Positions 40,801 to 47,907 of a stretch of 64,000 nt of DNA are shown piece after piece. The first letter of the stretch is position 1. Every line of letters starts with the position of its first letter. Position numbers and translations under genes: made by a program. Source of the stretch: Diadema setosum. Lineage: Eukaryota > Echinodermata > Echinoidea > Diadematoida > Diadematidae. Location: assembly GCA_033980235.1 (NCBI GenBank), contig CM067067.1, forward strand, positions 34,296,560 through 34,360,559, read 5' to 3'. Under the pieces are notes generated by a model. It was not told where the DNA came from, searched no databases, and saw only the letters and a list, made by a program, of their open reading frames with translations.

Positions 40801-40889
40801 TTTGAGATGCTGTGGCTGTTCTTGCTGCTGCTGCTACTACTACTGCTGCTGGCATTCCTGTTGCGACTTCTTCGGCGGTGTCGTGACAT
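12674..40889 (-). CDS. CTDSPL2: CTD small phosphatase-like protein 2, whole coding span (11 exons)
   Basis: Spliced gene: exons 40889-40659, 29667-29529, 25403-25293, 24555-24310, 21403-21301, 20428-20317, 19658-19572, 18611-18469, 16452-16326, 14568-14473 and 12739-12674. Every junction has GT/AG and the phases match, giving 486 residues; human CTDSPL2 is about 466. Seen in the protein: Ser-rich and basic N-terminus (1-77), two basic clusters near 83-87 and 107-112, a TIFSPV motif near 150, an acidic low-complexity linker (162-276), then the FCP1/SCP phosphatase domain with DLDET at 313-317, FTAS at 368-371 and DNSP at 424-427, ending in HELLPPD. Known of the family: Mg-dependent protein Ser/Thr phosphatases using the first Asp of DxDxT as nucleophile; the vertebrate protein acts on nuclear targets. 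Nuclear location here is inferred from the basic clusters. The C-terminal half is very secure; the N-terminal start is less so. Confidence 0.95.
13269..14041. mobile_element. TTAA-bounded element with CCCTAAAAAGAC ends (family E)
   Basis: Starts TTAACCCTAAAAAGAC and ends GTCTTTTTAGGGTTAA. Next to each end is a G-run/CCTAAA/C-run hairpin (G10 then C9 at about 13311-13338; the counterpart at about 14000-14026) followed by CGCGCGAT. Size and ends (TTAA plus CCC) fit a piggyBac-type non-autonomous element (inference). Its right TTAA is also the left TTAA of the truncated family C element that follows. Lies in intron 10. Confidence 0.8.
14038..14298 (+). mobile_element. Truncated family C fold-back element
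   Basis: The left arm and centre match the complete copy at 47908-48325 (TTAAAGGGATGGTATA, then TTTGATGAAA, TTTTGAAATGG, and AAAAGGTGGG further in). The right arm is missing. It is replaced at 14299 by a fragment matching the end of the mariner-like MITE (CCTCACGAAATATTC). Confidence 0.75.
14473..14568 (-). CDS. CTDSPL2: CTDSPL2 coding exon 10
   Basis: Residues 434-465, phase 0 at both ends; acceptor CCTCAG, donor GTAAGC. Reads [11 protein letters not shown], then [20 protein letters not shown], the conserved C-terminal helix region of SCP-type phosphatases (human [22 protein letters not shown]). Confidence 0.98.
15505..15682. mobile_element. pogo/Tigger-like MITE
   Basis: Left end TACAGTCAACCTCTCCTAAG, right end GGGGAGGTTGACTG. 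The CAGT...ACCTC terminus is characteristic of pogo/Tigger-type elements. About 175 bases, intron 9, no coding capacity. Confidence 0.75.
16326..16452 (-). CDS. CTDSPL2: CTDSPL2 coding exon 9 (DNSP motif)
   Basis: Residues 392-433; acceptor CTGGCAG, donor GTGAGC. Begins [19 protein letters not shown]. It then carries [20 protein letters not shown], which includes the DNSP motif (424-427) that binds Mg and completes the active site. Almost identical to the vertebrate exon. Confidence 0.98.
16690..18117. repeat. Composite repeat: hairpin, about 150-bp tandem units, ACGG tract, hairpin
   Basis: The left edge has a GTCGCTATGGCGAC palindrome and TGATGCCTCCGCCATAATGC. The right edge (18087-18116) is a hairpin of TGCCTCCG and CGGAGGCA arms. 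Between them are about six units starting near 17106, 17251, 17401, 17546, 17696 and 17849, a spacing near 150 bases. Each opens with TTGACC-type repeats. Several then carry TAATTGTCCCATCATAC and AAGTTTGGT, with GAGTTATCGCGTAAACG closing the last three. Then an ACGG microsatellite (17990-18071). Lies wholly in intron 8. The mobile element class is not recognised. Confidence 0.8.
17990..18071 (+). repeat. ACGG tetranucleotide microsatellite
   Basis: CGGA/CGTA repeats in near-perfect array, forming the 3' part of the composite repeat in intron 8. Confidence 0.95.
18469..18611 (-). CDS. CTDSPL2: CTDSPL2 coding exon 8 (core, TAS motif)
   Basis: Residues 344-390 plus two bases of Arg391; acceptor TCCCAG. 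Begins [16 protein letters not shown] and contains [17 protein letters not shown], the HAD motif II region (Thr369, Ser371). The donor reads AG|GTTGGT, a weaker match to consensus than the other donors of the gene. The phase and the next exon confirm it. Confidence 0.98.
19572..19658 (-). CDS. CTDSPL2: CTDSPL2 coding exon 7 (DETLVH catalytic motif)
   Basis: Residues 315-343, phase 0 at both ends; acceptor ATATAG, donor GTCAGA. Starts DETLVHCSL, completing DLDETLVH. Asp315 is the second catalytic Asp, the general acid/base of HAD phosphatases. The following [16 protein letters not shown] corresponds to the divergent insert (human ALTFPVLFQDVIYQ). Confidence 0.98.
19765..20240 (+). repeat. Imperfect CTAT/ATCT tetranucleotide region
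   Basis: Pyrimidine-rich stretch with many degenerate CTAT, TCTA and CTAC repeats filling most of intron 6 between exons 6 and 7. An open frame through it encodes only low-complexity Leu/Tyr/Ile and is not a gene. Confidence 0.85.
20317..20428 (-). CDS. CTDSPL2: CTDSPL2 coding exon 6 (start of phosphatase domain)
   Basis: Residues 278-314; acceptor TCTTACAG, donor GTGAGA. Reads [14 protein letters not shown], then a [16 protein letters not shown] segment. It ends with the first catalytic Asp (313), the presumed nucleophile of the DxDxT motif, and Leu314. The intron therefore splits the motif after DL. Nearly identical to YYFIKHVPPLTEEQ and SLVLDL in vertebrates. Confidence 0.98.
21001..21035 (+). 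repeat. TG dinucleotide microsatellite
   Basis: About 17 uninterrupted TG units in intron 5. Confidence 0.95.
21301..21403 (-). CDS. CTDSPL2: CTDSPL2 coding exon 5
   Basis: Residues 244-276 with split codons at both ends (Asp243 and Pro277); acceptor TTACAAG, donor GTAAGT. Ends with EDEWETFDP, matching the EEDWEVFDP that precedes the phosphatase core in vertebrate CTDSPL2. The first part ([17 protein letters not shown]) is Tyr/Pro-rich and not obviously conserved. Confidence 0.95.
24104..24259. mobile_element. pogo/Tigger-like MITE
   Basis: Left end TACAGGTGACTCCCGTTGTA, right end CTTATAACTGAAGTACACTGTA, both with TA. Part of the CAGTGNACTCCCGTTATAAC group also seen at 39875 and 57892. The right end lies about 50 bases beyond the donor of exon 4, in intron 4. 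Confidence 0.65.
24310..24555 (-). CDS. CTDSPL2: CTDSPL2 coding exon 4 (acidic linker)
   Basis: Residues 162-242; enters in phase 1 after a GGTAG acceptor and ends CGAG before GTGAGC, giving a split Asp codon with exon 5. The protein is low-complexity: an [15 protein letters not shown] segment, several Thr/Ala-rich stretches and a terminal [14 protein letters not shown] coiled-coil-like acidic run. It sits where the vertebrate protein has an equally variable, acidic and Ser/Thr-rich linker. No catalytic motif. The call rests on the open frame, splice sites and position. Confidence 0.9.
24966..25066 (-). mobile_element. tRNA-derived SINE head or tRNA-like remnant
   Basis: On the minus strand the sequence reads TGACCCAGTGGTCGAG (A-box-like), a possible anticodon loop CTCTTGA, then CGGGTTCAAGTCTC (B-box-like), in tRNA order and spacing. 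The acceptor ends do not pair convincingly, so it is a tRNA-derived repeat rather than a working tRNA gene. Lies in intron 3. Confidence 0.55.
25293..25403 (-). CDS. CTDSPL2: CTDSPL2 coding exon 3 (TIFSPV motif)
   Basis: Residues 125-160 with split codons on both sides; acceptor GGCAG, donor GTAAGA. Contains [15 protein letters not shown], which closely matches the [15 protein letters not shown] segment that marks vertebrate CTDSPL2 and separates it from the shorter CTDSP1/2/L proteins. A TP dipeptide just upstream is a possible proline-directed phosphorylation site (inference). Confidence 0.95.
25711..26088. mobile_element. TTAA-bounded fold-back element, family A, copy 2
   Basis: Same arms and loop as the copy at 169-535, in the intron between exons 2 and 3, about 300 bases upstream (in transcript sense) of exon 3. 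Both ends keep TTAA. The left arm contains a short duplication of AGAGTAYATTATATATCTAT. The transcript of this intron could form a very stable hairpin (inference). Confidence 0.85.
26175..26215 (+). repeat. ATGT tetranucleotide repeat
   Basis: Short TGTA/ATGT array, intron 2. Confidence 0.85.
26325..26397 (+). repeat. AACAAA-type A-rich repeat
   Basis: Runs of CAAAAA units, intron 2. Confidence 0.85.
26710..26914. mobile_element. Degenerate CTGTAAAA-family element
   Basis: Left end TACTGTAAAAACTGACATTTT; right part GAAAATTCCACACTGCGAAA matches the right part of the copy at 33567-33782. Decayed, intron 2. Confidence 0.5.
27098..27653. mobile_element. TTAA-bounded fold-back element, family D, copy 1
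   Basis: Left end TTAACGGACAAGTTTACCTT, right end GAAGGTGGACTTGTCCTTTAA. Long inverted arms share GAAAATCGGACAATCC and GGATGAGAAGACTACT with the copies at 34956 and 42084. Non-coding; intron 2. Confidence 0.85.
29529..29667 (-). CDS. CTDSPL2: CTDSPL2 coding exon 2 (basic, NLS-like)
   Basis: Residues 78-123 plus the first base of codon 124; enters in phase 0 after a CCCAG acceptor and leaves after GAAG before GTATAA. Two basic clusters, SRKRRR (82-87) and KMKRRR (107-112), are separated by an acidic stretch and an NTLIASTP segment. The same order (basic run, NLITSTP, basic run) is found in vertebrate CTDSPL2, which supports orthology of this otherwise weakly conserved exon. The clusters look like a bipartite nuclear localisation signal (inference). 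Confidence 0.9.
30544..31010. mobile_element. TTAA-bounded element with imperfect TIRs (family N)
   Basis: Left end TTAAAGGGACATTCCAGACA; the complement of the right end reads TTAAAGGAGACCTCCGGATG; both continue with ATTTTCA. TTAA at both ends, about 467 bases, no coding capacity, intron 1. A single copy in this window. Confidence 0.65.
33567..33782. mobile_element. CTGTAAAA-family TA element
   Basis: Left TACTGTAAAAGTGGATATTT with TTCGCGCGAGC next to it; right GCAAAAATTTCTACTTTTAC. Inverted CG-containing segments inside. Intron 1. Confidence 0.65.
34846..34873 (+). repeat. GA dinucleotide microsatellite
   Basis: About 13 GA units within a longer purine-rich stretch (34750-34950), intron 1. 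Confidence 0.95.
34956..35616. mobile_element. TTAA-bounded fold-back element, family D, copy 2 (carries an insertion)
   Basis: Left end TTAAAGGACATGTTCACC, right end GGTGAACTTGTCCTTTAA. Closely similar to the copy at 42084-42651 except for an insert at 34978-35066 bounded by TTAA. Without it the length is about 570 bases, as in the other copy. Lies in intron 1. Confidence 0.9.
34978..35070. mobile_element. Family H mini-element nested in family D, copy 1
   Basis: TTAACCCGTTGAGGACG at the left, CGTCCTCAACGGGTTAA at the right, with a perfect 16-bp palindrome CCCGAGTATACTCGGG at 35035-35050. The flanking TTAA is duplicated relative to the empty site in copy 3 of family D. Confidence 0.9.
37441..37640. 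other. Assembly gap (200 N)
   Basis: A run of exactly 200 N within the largest intron (29668-40658). It sits eight bases left of a TTAA-bounded inverted-repeat element, so a repeat-induced assembly break is likely. Confidence 0.99.
37648..38080. mobile_element. TTAA-bounded GC-richer element (family F)
   Basis: Left TTAAAGGTGCATAGTCCCGG, right CCGGGACCATGCACCTTTAA. About 433 bases, noticeably richer in CG than its surroundings. Internal segments do not encode a recognisable protein. Lies in intron 1 beside the assembly gap. Confidence 0.8.
39467..39678. mobile_element. Harbinger-like inverted-repeat element
   Basis: GGCCCAAATTCACAAAG at the left, CTTTGTGAATTCGGGCC at the right, with subterminal GGTTTAAATCTAAACC and GGTTTAAGTTTAAACC. 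Short, non-coding. The superfamily assignment is an inference from the GGCC-type ends. Confidence 0.6.
39875..40057. mobile_element. pogo/Tigger-like MITE
   Basis: TACAGTGGGACCTTGTTA at the left, TATAACAAGGTTCCCCTGCA at the right. Lies in intron 1, about 600 bases downstream of exon 1. Confidence 0.7.
40659..40889 (-). CDS. CTDSPL2: CTDSPL2 coding exon 1 (start codon, Ser-rich)
   Basis: Residues 1-77. Begins [12 protein letters not shown], followed by two poly-Ser tracts encoded by AGC/AGT repeats, then a Thr/Gly-rich stretch ending GTTPV before a GTGAGT donor, phase 0. The ATG at 40889 has A at -3 and is the first ATG after an in-frame TGA (40911-40913). A good acceptor (pyrimidine-rich, then TAG) ends at 40925, so 40890-40924 would be 5' UTR. 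The exon matches the vertebrate N-terminus only in being basic, so orthology of this exon rests on the open frame, the donor and the phase match to exon 2. A second frame at its 5' end is also protein-like but runs into TAG codons (see findings). An upstream coding exon using a different acceptor is possible. Confidence 0.7.
40783..40857 (-). repeat. AGC/AGT trinucleotide tracts in exon 1
   Basis: Two blocks of Ser codons (AGC with AGT interruptions) flanking a [10 protein letters not shown] spacer. On the plus strand these are GCT/ACT tracts. Length variation between alleles would change the poly-Ser lengths. Confidence 0.9.
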
Positions 40890-40924
40890 CCTTGTCAAGA
40901 CCGGCCTGCATCAGTGCATCGTTC
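40890..40924 (-). other. CTDSPL2: Putative 5' UTR part of exon 1
   Basis: Between a TAG acceptor preceded by a T/C-rich tract and the proposed start codon lie 35 bases. They contain one upstream ATG in the same frame as the start, which reaches TGA after one further codon (a minimal upstream ORF), and a second ATG in another frame. This is a prediction from splice-site appearance only. Confidence 0.4.
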
Positions 40925-42083
40925 CTACACAGGGAATGAAAGATTCAAATATTTTAATTGTATCTTCATCACTATGGTGCCACAAAACCCATTTGCTCAT
41001 TTGCTCCGGCAACCAAAACTCACTGTCAGGCAGGCATAATGAATGGTCACTTGCCCCAGTGGCCCTTGCAGCACTCACCCATAGGCCCTCGCCCAAATAG
41101 ACATTTGGGCAAACAGACATTTGGGCAAGCGGCAGACATACTTGCTGCTAGGTCCTGTCTAACCTTCAGTATTTTGAGTGATGTTGTAAACTCAGTAAAA
41201 CCATTCAATCAAAATGTAAACCCTTTTCAGAGACTTTTGTAAGAGGACATCAATTCTCACACCTGTCAATCAAAACATATCAAATAGTCCTCATAATGTA
41301 ATGTAATAAATGCTGCAATATCCCAATTCCATACTCGAACCGGTACAAGCATTCAAGAATAACCACAACCAATAAATTGAGTAAACTGCTTGGGACTTCC
41401 TCCCATTCACCCGATTTGGATATTTACTGATACATTTCTACACACACAGTTGATACTACAAGTTCATTCATAGAATATAGACTGTGGGTACTCAATAATT
41501 GCAATATGACTCACGGGTTCTATGAAGAAGGTACAATTATTATGGTACCACACAATTAAAGGGAGTTTCATATTAAACTTTTATTTTAGACATATTTTCT
41601 GTTTCGTAAATGATATCTCGGGGCTAAAATTTCAAGGATGTACAAGTTGTAACAATTTGCAATAGAAGACACAGACCTTTTGAGGGGAAACTTGCCATCA
41701 CAAGTACAGTACTACTCACTCCCTACAAGATTTATCTCTGGATTTTCTTTCTAATTTTGGGTTCCTGTTCATCATACCAAGCTTGGGTCTTGCAGCAAAG
41801 TGCTCGCATTCCCTTCTCATTCACACAAAATACCATCTGAAAGGTTGTACCCTCTAGAAAACACTTCAACCACATGTCTTAACTCCACCACTGGTCTGTC
41901 ACTACCTTGGTAGGTCGTGTGCATTTACATTTGAATGGAACAAGTGCTAAGCTCCATTCCATTAATAAACACGCACCCACATATACACACATCCATACAA
42001 TCTCTCCTTATGAGTTGTATACAAAATTTGACAGGCAGTTTCTCCCCCTTTCCTTCACTTGCAGCCATCTCTATTGCATTTCA

Positions 42084-42651
42084 TTAAAGGACAAGTTCAC
42101 CTTCATTAACATAAGGATTGAGAGAATGTAGCTATACTAGTAGAACACATCATTGAAAGTTTGAGGAAAATCGGACAATCCGTTCAAAAGTTATGAATTT
42201 TTGAAGTTTTTGTGCAGTCACCGCTTGATGAGAAGACTACTGCAGTGTATGATGTCACATGCGTACAACAATATAGGGAAAATATAAAGAGAATTTCACA
42301 AAATTTCATCTTTTGAAAAAAGTACACATTCCCTTGACTCGTTACTGACATATGTTATGGGTAATATTATTTTCATTGCCTTTAGAAAGCGGCAAGTCAA
42401 GTGCTCTTTTATTATGCGAAAGAAGTGAAAATATGTTGAATTTTTCTTTACATCTTCTTTATACTGTTGTACTCATATGACATCACGAGCATTAGTAGTC
42501 TCCTCATCCAGCGGTTCCAACACAAAAGTTTTAAAAATTCATAACTTTTGCATCGATTGTCCAATTTTCCTCAAACTTTCACTGATGTGTTCTACTAATA
42601 TTGCTGCATTCTCTCAATCCTTATGTTAATGAAGGTGAACTTGTCCTTTAA
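42084..42651. mobile_element. TTAA-bounded fold-back element, family D, copy 3
   Basis: The cleanest copy. TTAAAGGACAAGTTCACC at the left, GGTGAACTTGTCCTTTAA at the right, with the uninterrupted CTTCATTAACATAAGG site that is filled in copy 2. Arms of about 250 bases; upstream of exon 1. Confidence 0.9.
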
Positions 42652-44349
42652 ATTGTTGAAATTTATGCAGGAAAAGTACAGTTTCCCTCCCGGTTTGACA
42701 AAAGACTGACAGAGCTAGCACACATCCAAAACATGTCAAGACTTGTATCAGTGAACTTCGGCGTTATTAGGATCCGTCTCTCTATCTTGCACCCACAAAC
42801 ACTGCGTGCACATCCTGTGGCAGGGCAGCTACCGAATCAAGCATAGTACGACCTTGGCCATTAATCAGACAGAATGTAAAGTGTCATCCCAAATTACTAA
42901 GGCACTCTGCCTGCTCCAAGAATAAACCTTTCAGCAGCCTGTTGCAGAAGACTAACCCCAGTGACTGGCTGACTGGATACAACTGCATTGCTGCCGTTGT
43001 CAAGCAGTCCCCGGGCCCTGTTAGCAGTGGGAGGTCAAAGGTTAAGGTCAAGCTCAATTCTAGTTGCATGACAGCAAACAGTTTAGTGGCACAGAGGTCG
43101 ATCCCATTCTTCCCGTCATGACATGCACTGCACAAATACATTTCTGGCAGGAACTGAATTTACCAGCAATCTCTCATCTGTGCAAATATCTTGCAGATGT
43201 AAGAATCATGTGGACTGGTACATTAGGTTAAGATGGTGTGTCCCACACTTGTTTGTTTGTTTGTGTTTTTGATCTCAAGCAAGTCAGAATGGGATAAGAG
43301 CATGATATTGAAACAAGCCTAAATCAATATTTTGGTAACTTTGCCTTTACATCAAGCTTTTTTTTTTCTCTTTCTTTTCCTTTCTTTTTTAATACTAGCG
43401 TGAGTTGCATATATCAGTTATGTTTAATCAATTTACTTTTACTTTTTTTCTTTTTCTACCTTTTTGTTCATGCACTGTATACAGCATATATTTCCTGTGG
43501 TTTTCATTTTCATGAATGTTGTGAGTTGGATGCTATTTGCAGATGCAATATCAAGCAAAAATATTATTAACCTCTGATCCCGACATGCAACACGCACACT
43601 ACATTTTTCTGCCCATTACAATACTCAAAGATCACAAATTTAACAACTCGTAAAACAGTCATTCTTTGATTGAGAAAAAATTGACTCGCTAAAGGTATGG
43701 TCTACTCGTGATCAGTATTCATTCACTCACTTATTCCTATTATCGATTAAGTGTCTTATCATTTCTTATCTGCCAGACGGAGACTCACAGGGATATTCCC
43801 TGCAGATACTCAGACATGAGACATTGCCCATGACAACTCAAGACTCACTATCACCTAATCAACACTAAAATACGGGTGTACTTATGTCAACACAGCATTG
43901 ATGGTACAAACCCATGTACAATGTACATGTACAGTACAATACGTGTGACATTACAAGGGCATCAACACTGTATCATCAATGTGCCAAGGTCAGTTTTCTT
44001 CTCAGGAGGTATTGGATAGTGAAAACTATGAAAATAAGCTTGTAGACACAAGTTTGACCCAGGCTTCCATTCCTATAGACACTAGTGTACCGACATAAAC
44101 TTGCACATGCTACAATGTAAAACTGAGCATGCTGAAATAGAGCAGAGTAAAATCTTGCCTTTGCTGCATTTCTTTTCTAAATATACCTTCTACATTGGAA
44201 ATAACAAAATGTAAGTACAAACAGTTGAATCAATATCTTTGCAATGAACAAATTCTTCCTTCTGCCAATTTGCCTATTATATCCCATGAGCATATTACAA
44301 AAGTATAAGTACTTGTCGAAAATGCCATTTGGGCTACGACCCTATACCA

Positions 44350-44568
44350 GTATAAAAGTAGAAATGTCTACAGATTGAGAAATTTTTGCATTTTTTACCT
44401 AACACAAGACAGGCCCAAAGTAAAAGCATCCACATTATTTTGCTTGTTATGTACAACATACTATTACTATTTTATGTTTTGATTCTACAAAATTAGAAAA
44501 TGGCGAAATCGATCTTACCCAGCGAGTGGCAAAAATTACTCACACGAAAATTTTTGGATTTGCAGTAT
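44350..44568. mobile_element. CTGTAAAA-family element, inverted, abutting a mariner-like MITE
   Basis: GTATAAAAGTAGAAATGTCT at the left and CACGAAAATTTTTGGATTTG, then CAGTA, at the right. Decayed relative of the copy at 33567, directly adjoining the element at 44569. Confidence 0.55.
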
Positions 44569-44810
44569 TACTGTATACGCCGAATATTTCGTGAGGTTTT
44601 TATTTTCGTAAATTTCGCGAGTCAGCTGCTACTCACGAAATCAAAAACACGCAAAAATATTGACTCAGATCCTGATATAAATGTGACATACGCGAATACA
44701 TTTCTCCATTCTTTAGGACTCCACGATCGCAAATTTAACCACTTGCGAAATCGTTGCGAAGTCTCGATTCGCGAAAACTTAAACTCACAAAATATATGGC
44801 GTATACAGTA
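44569..44810. mobile_element. TA-flanked mariner-like MITE, copy 2
   Basis: TACTGTATACGCCGAATATT at the left and GGCGTATACAGTA at the right. Inverted orientation relative to the copy at 6085-6319, sharing TTTCGTGAGGTTTTTATTTT and GGACTCCACGATCGC segments. Non-coding. Confidence 0.85.
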
Positions 44811-47025
44811 GTTAAGTCTCAAGTGGTCCTTTGCAAGCAGGCAAGTACATTAGTAGTGGCCCTGCCTGCATGTACCAATTGTCCTTTCCAAAATTAGGAA
44901 TCATGCTGCTGTTATAAGGAAACAAACTAAATTGACAACGGACCTATAATTTGTAGCTGGAGATGTTTGAACCCAGGTAATCATCAAGAATAAAATTTCC
45001 TTCTTAACTTTGCATTGCACGACTGGATTTGCAATCACTCCTTTAAAAAAAAAAATAACAGACTCAGAGTTGATCACACTTCAGACAAATATGTACATTG
45101 TAGTGCATGTGTCACAAGCATTACACATTACATATGACCAACTCACTAAAGAAAGGAAAATAAAAAAACAAACGGAAGAAGAACACTTCCATAGGTTTCC
45201 TGGATGTACTGTATAACGTTATTGTTTTTTCTTCTTCTTTTGAAACATGAAAATGTGTGTCTGAGATCTGCCACATTTATTCATGTATCAATTCCTGAGT
45301 CCTGCCACTTCTATCAGTACATCGGGAAGTGATCATTCCTGTCACATTACACAAAAGGAAAAAGCAGGAAAAAAAAAAAAAACAGATGAGAGGATTTCTA
45401 CATATGCCTCTTCTCTACACGTCCAATACTTCTGTGCAAATGTGCATGATTTTCAGAGAGCAAGATAAAACCTGTCAATTTATCCAATCTGCATCGCTGC
45501 ATGGCCACGCAGGACAAAACATGACAGGGGAAAAAGACACAGAGAGAGGAGGAAAAAATAAAATCTGTGTGGGATGAGCGTATGCTCTGCCAGGGAAAAT
45601 TACTCTAACAGCAAGACTGGGCTATTTTGGGCTCATTCCTGGCTTCTCCGCGCTCTCTAGACTTCCATTTCATAAATAATGCAAAGTTATTCAACAGATA
45701 CCACCACATCGGCGGCAGCGGCGGCTGGCCACTTTCATTCCCACCCGAAGCAGCTGGGGAGCTGGGGGTGCATGCGTGCAGCCAGCGCAGGCCAGGAACT
45801 CACCTGGTCACTGTATGGCTTGTCAGACTCAGAGGAGAAAACATACAATGTACTATGTACTAGTACTGTGTACTGAGAGATGCAGTTTTCATAGAAGTTC
45901 TGTACAAGTATTTTGATAGAAAAGTCCCCAGAGTCGATCCCTAAATTACATTTGATTTCAGAGCAGCTGCATTTGTAAGGTGTGGGGTGAGGGGGTTGGG
46001 TGGGTGAGGGGGGTGGGGTGGGGTGAGGAAGGAGTGAAAAAGAGAGACAGAGCAAACACTCTTTTACCATATAAACTACAAAGATGATGACACATAGAAA
46101 TCTGTTCAAAGATGTTGAAAGATTTTATTCGATGTTAGCATGTGGAGCGTGGAAAATGAGTGTCCATGAATTGTGGACAAACTATTGTTTGATCAGGTAT
46201 GGCAGACAAATTGTATACGTAATTCACTTCTGTGGCCTCTCCTTGACAATCGTGTAGACTCCTCTTCTCTTGCATGGTTGCACACACACACAAAAAGAAC
46301 TTACATGTAATTTAATATTCATTCCCCCCCCCCCCCAAAAAAAAAAAAAAAATTGTCACAAGGCTGTTAGCAATCTCAGCCCTTTTCACCGACTCTTCAA
46401 TTTCTATACTACACATGATGTTGTTGTTAACATGTTATGTGATCATTCAAACAGCATTCTCAAACTCTCTACAGTTTATATATTTCATGCTGAAAATACG
46501 AGAGAAGCAGTTGATTTTCATTTCACATTCTTAGAATGCCTGGAATGGCCTTTTCTGGCAGCTGTAAGTAGCATTCATTTCATATTTCAATCAAGAGCGA
46601 CAAGGTCATCACAAATCCATTGTTGTGAAATGTTTACACAATGTACAGTCATTCCAAGTTACAATATACTTCAGCTCTCTATTACAGACACCCATCCCCT
46701 TCCCTTTTGATGGATGAGAGCAGTATCTTTAATATGTAGGGCAATCCAGGAGGGAAAAAAAAGAAGAATGTCCATGGCTACTGTAGCAAACAAGACATAA
46801 TCTCACATCAATACCCACTGGTCTGAAATGTATGGCAGTAAAACTTGTAATTTGGTTTACTTAAGCCTATACATTGATCTTCTTCCTTGCTAAAATCGAT
46901 GAACAGACTTTCCATACTTTTTTCTTCTCTCCCTTCCCCTCCCTCTCTCTCTTTGCTCTGTTAAACTATTAGAGTTACATGCATTACCAGAGGAAAACAA
47001 CAAGGGTGTGCAAATCACTTTTACA

Positions 47026-47118
47026 CTAACCCGTTGAGAACGAGTCCCGAGTATACTCGGGCAGGTGTCTATGAGAAATGTGTATTGTAACAAAATCAGT
47101 CCGTCCTCAACAGGTTAA
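47026..47118. mobile_element. Family H mini-element, copy 2
   Basis: Same ends (CCCGTTGAGAACG, CGTCCTCAACAGGTTAA) and the same CCCGAGTATACTCGGG palindrome (47046-47061), in the opposite orientation to copy 1. The left TTAA has changed to CTAA. Confidence 0.9.
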
Positions 47119-47907
47119 TGTAACTGAGAGTACCGGTATGTAATCATTTTAATCTCAGATCACATTCACAAAATTAAAACATCGAATTTTATAATCTTGG
47201 CAGAAATGTCAAATGGAAGACAATATGGATAATCCATAGATATGCACACACAAATGTTTCTCTTTTTAATAGTGAAAGATATCACAACGGAGTTCAGTCT
47301 TGGCAAATATCCTACTCTGATAACCTACTGTAGTGTACATTTGTACATTCAAGCAAAACTCAGTGATACATTGTACTTTGATACTTTACTCAAAGTCTCC
47401 AGGGATAATGCATAATGCACAAAACAGCAAGTACAAGCAAATAACTACTTTATTTTATTCTCTTTAAGTCTGTATCATCACTGAATTATATTTGTTTTAA
47501 TAGAACAATGGAACTGAACACACACACAAAAAAAATATGACAAAGTAAAAGAATCTAATAGCAAAATCTTGAATGCCTGCACAACACTCAACTGAATTCT
47601 CGTAATTGTCCATTTGGACAGAATAAGACAATCAAAAATGTCACTGCATCCTCTCCTCCCCCCCCCCCCCCAAAAAAAAAAAAAAAATTAAAACAATAAA
47701 ATAAACAATGCTGGTATGATCGCTGATGCTAAGCTCATAGATCACTGGAAAATGTTGAGACATCTCTGTATCTCATGGTGAGTCAATCAATTTCAATACC
47801 GTACCTAAAGCTGAATACCACACATGCACACACACACATAAAATGAAACATGTATGAATGATTCGACATTAGTTTCAGAATGAAATGATTATGAAAAACA
47901 TTACACC

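Noticed and set aside
40911..40924. Upstream ATG as the true start of CTDSPL2
   Set aside because: The ATG nearest the acceptor reaches TGA after one more codon, and the next ATG lies in the frame that hits TAG; only the ATG at 40889 stays open into exon 2.
46270..46710. 146-codon open frame on the plus strand
   Set aside because: It spans a C-run/A-run microsatellite, has no domain and lacks splice or start context.
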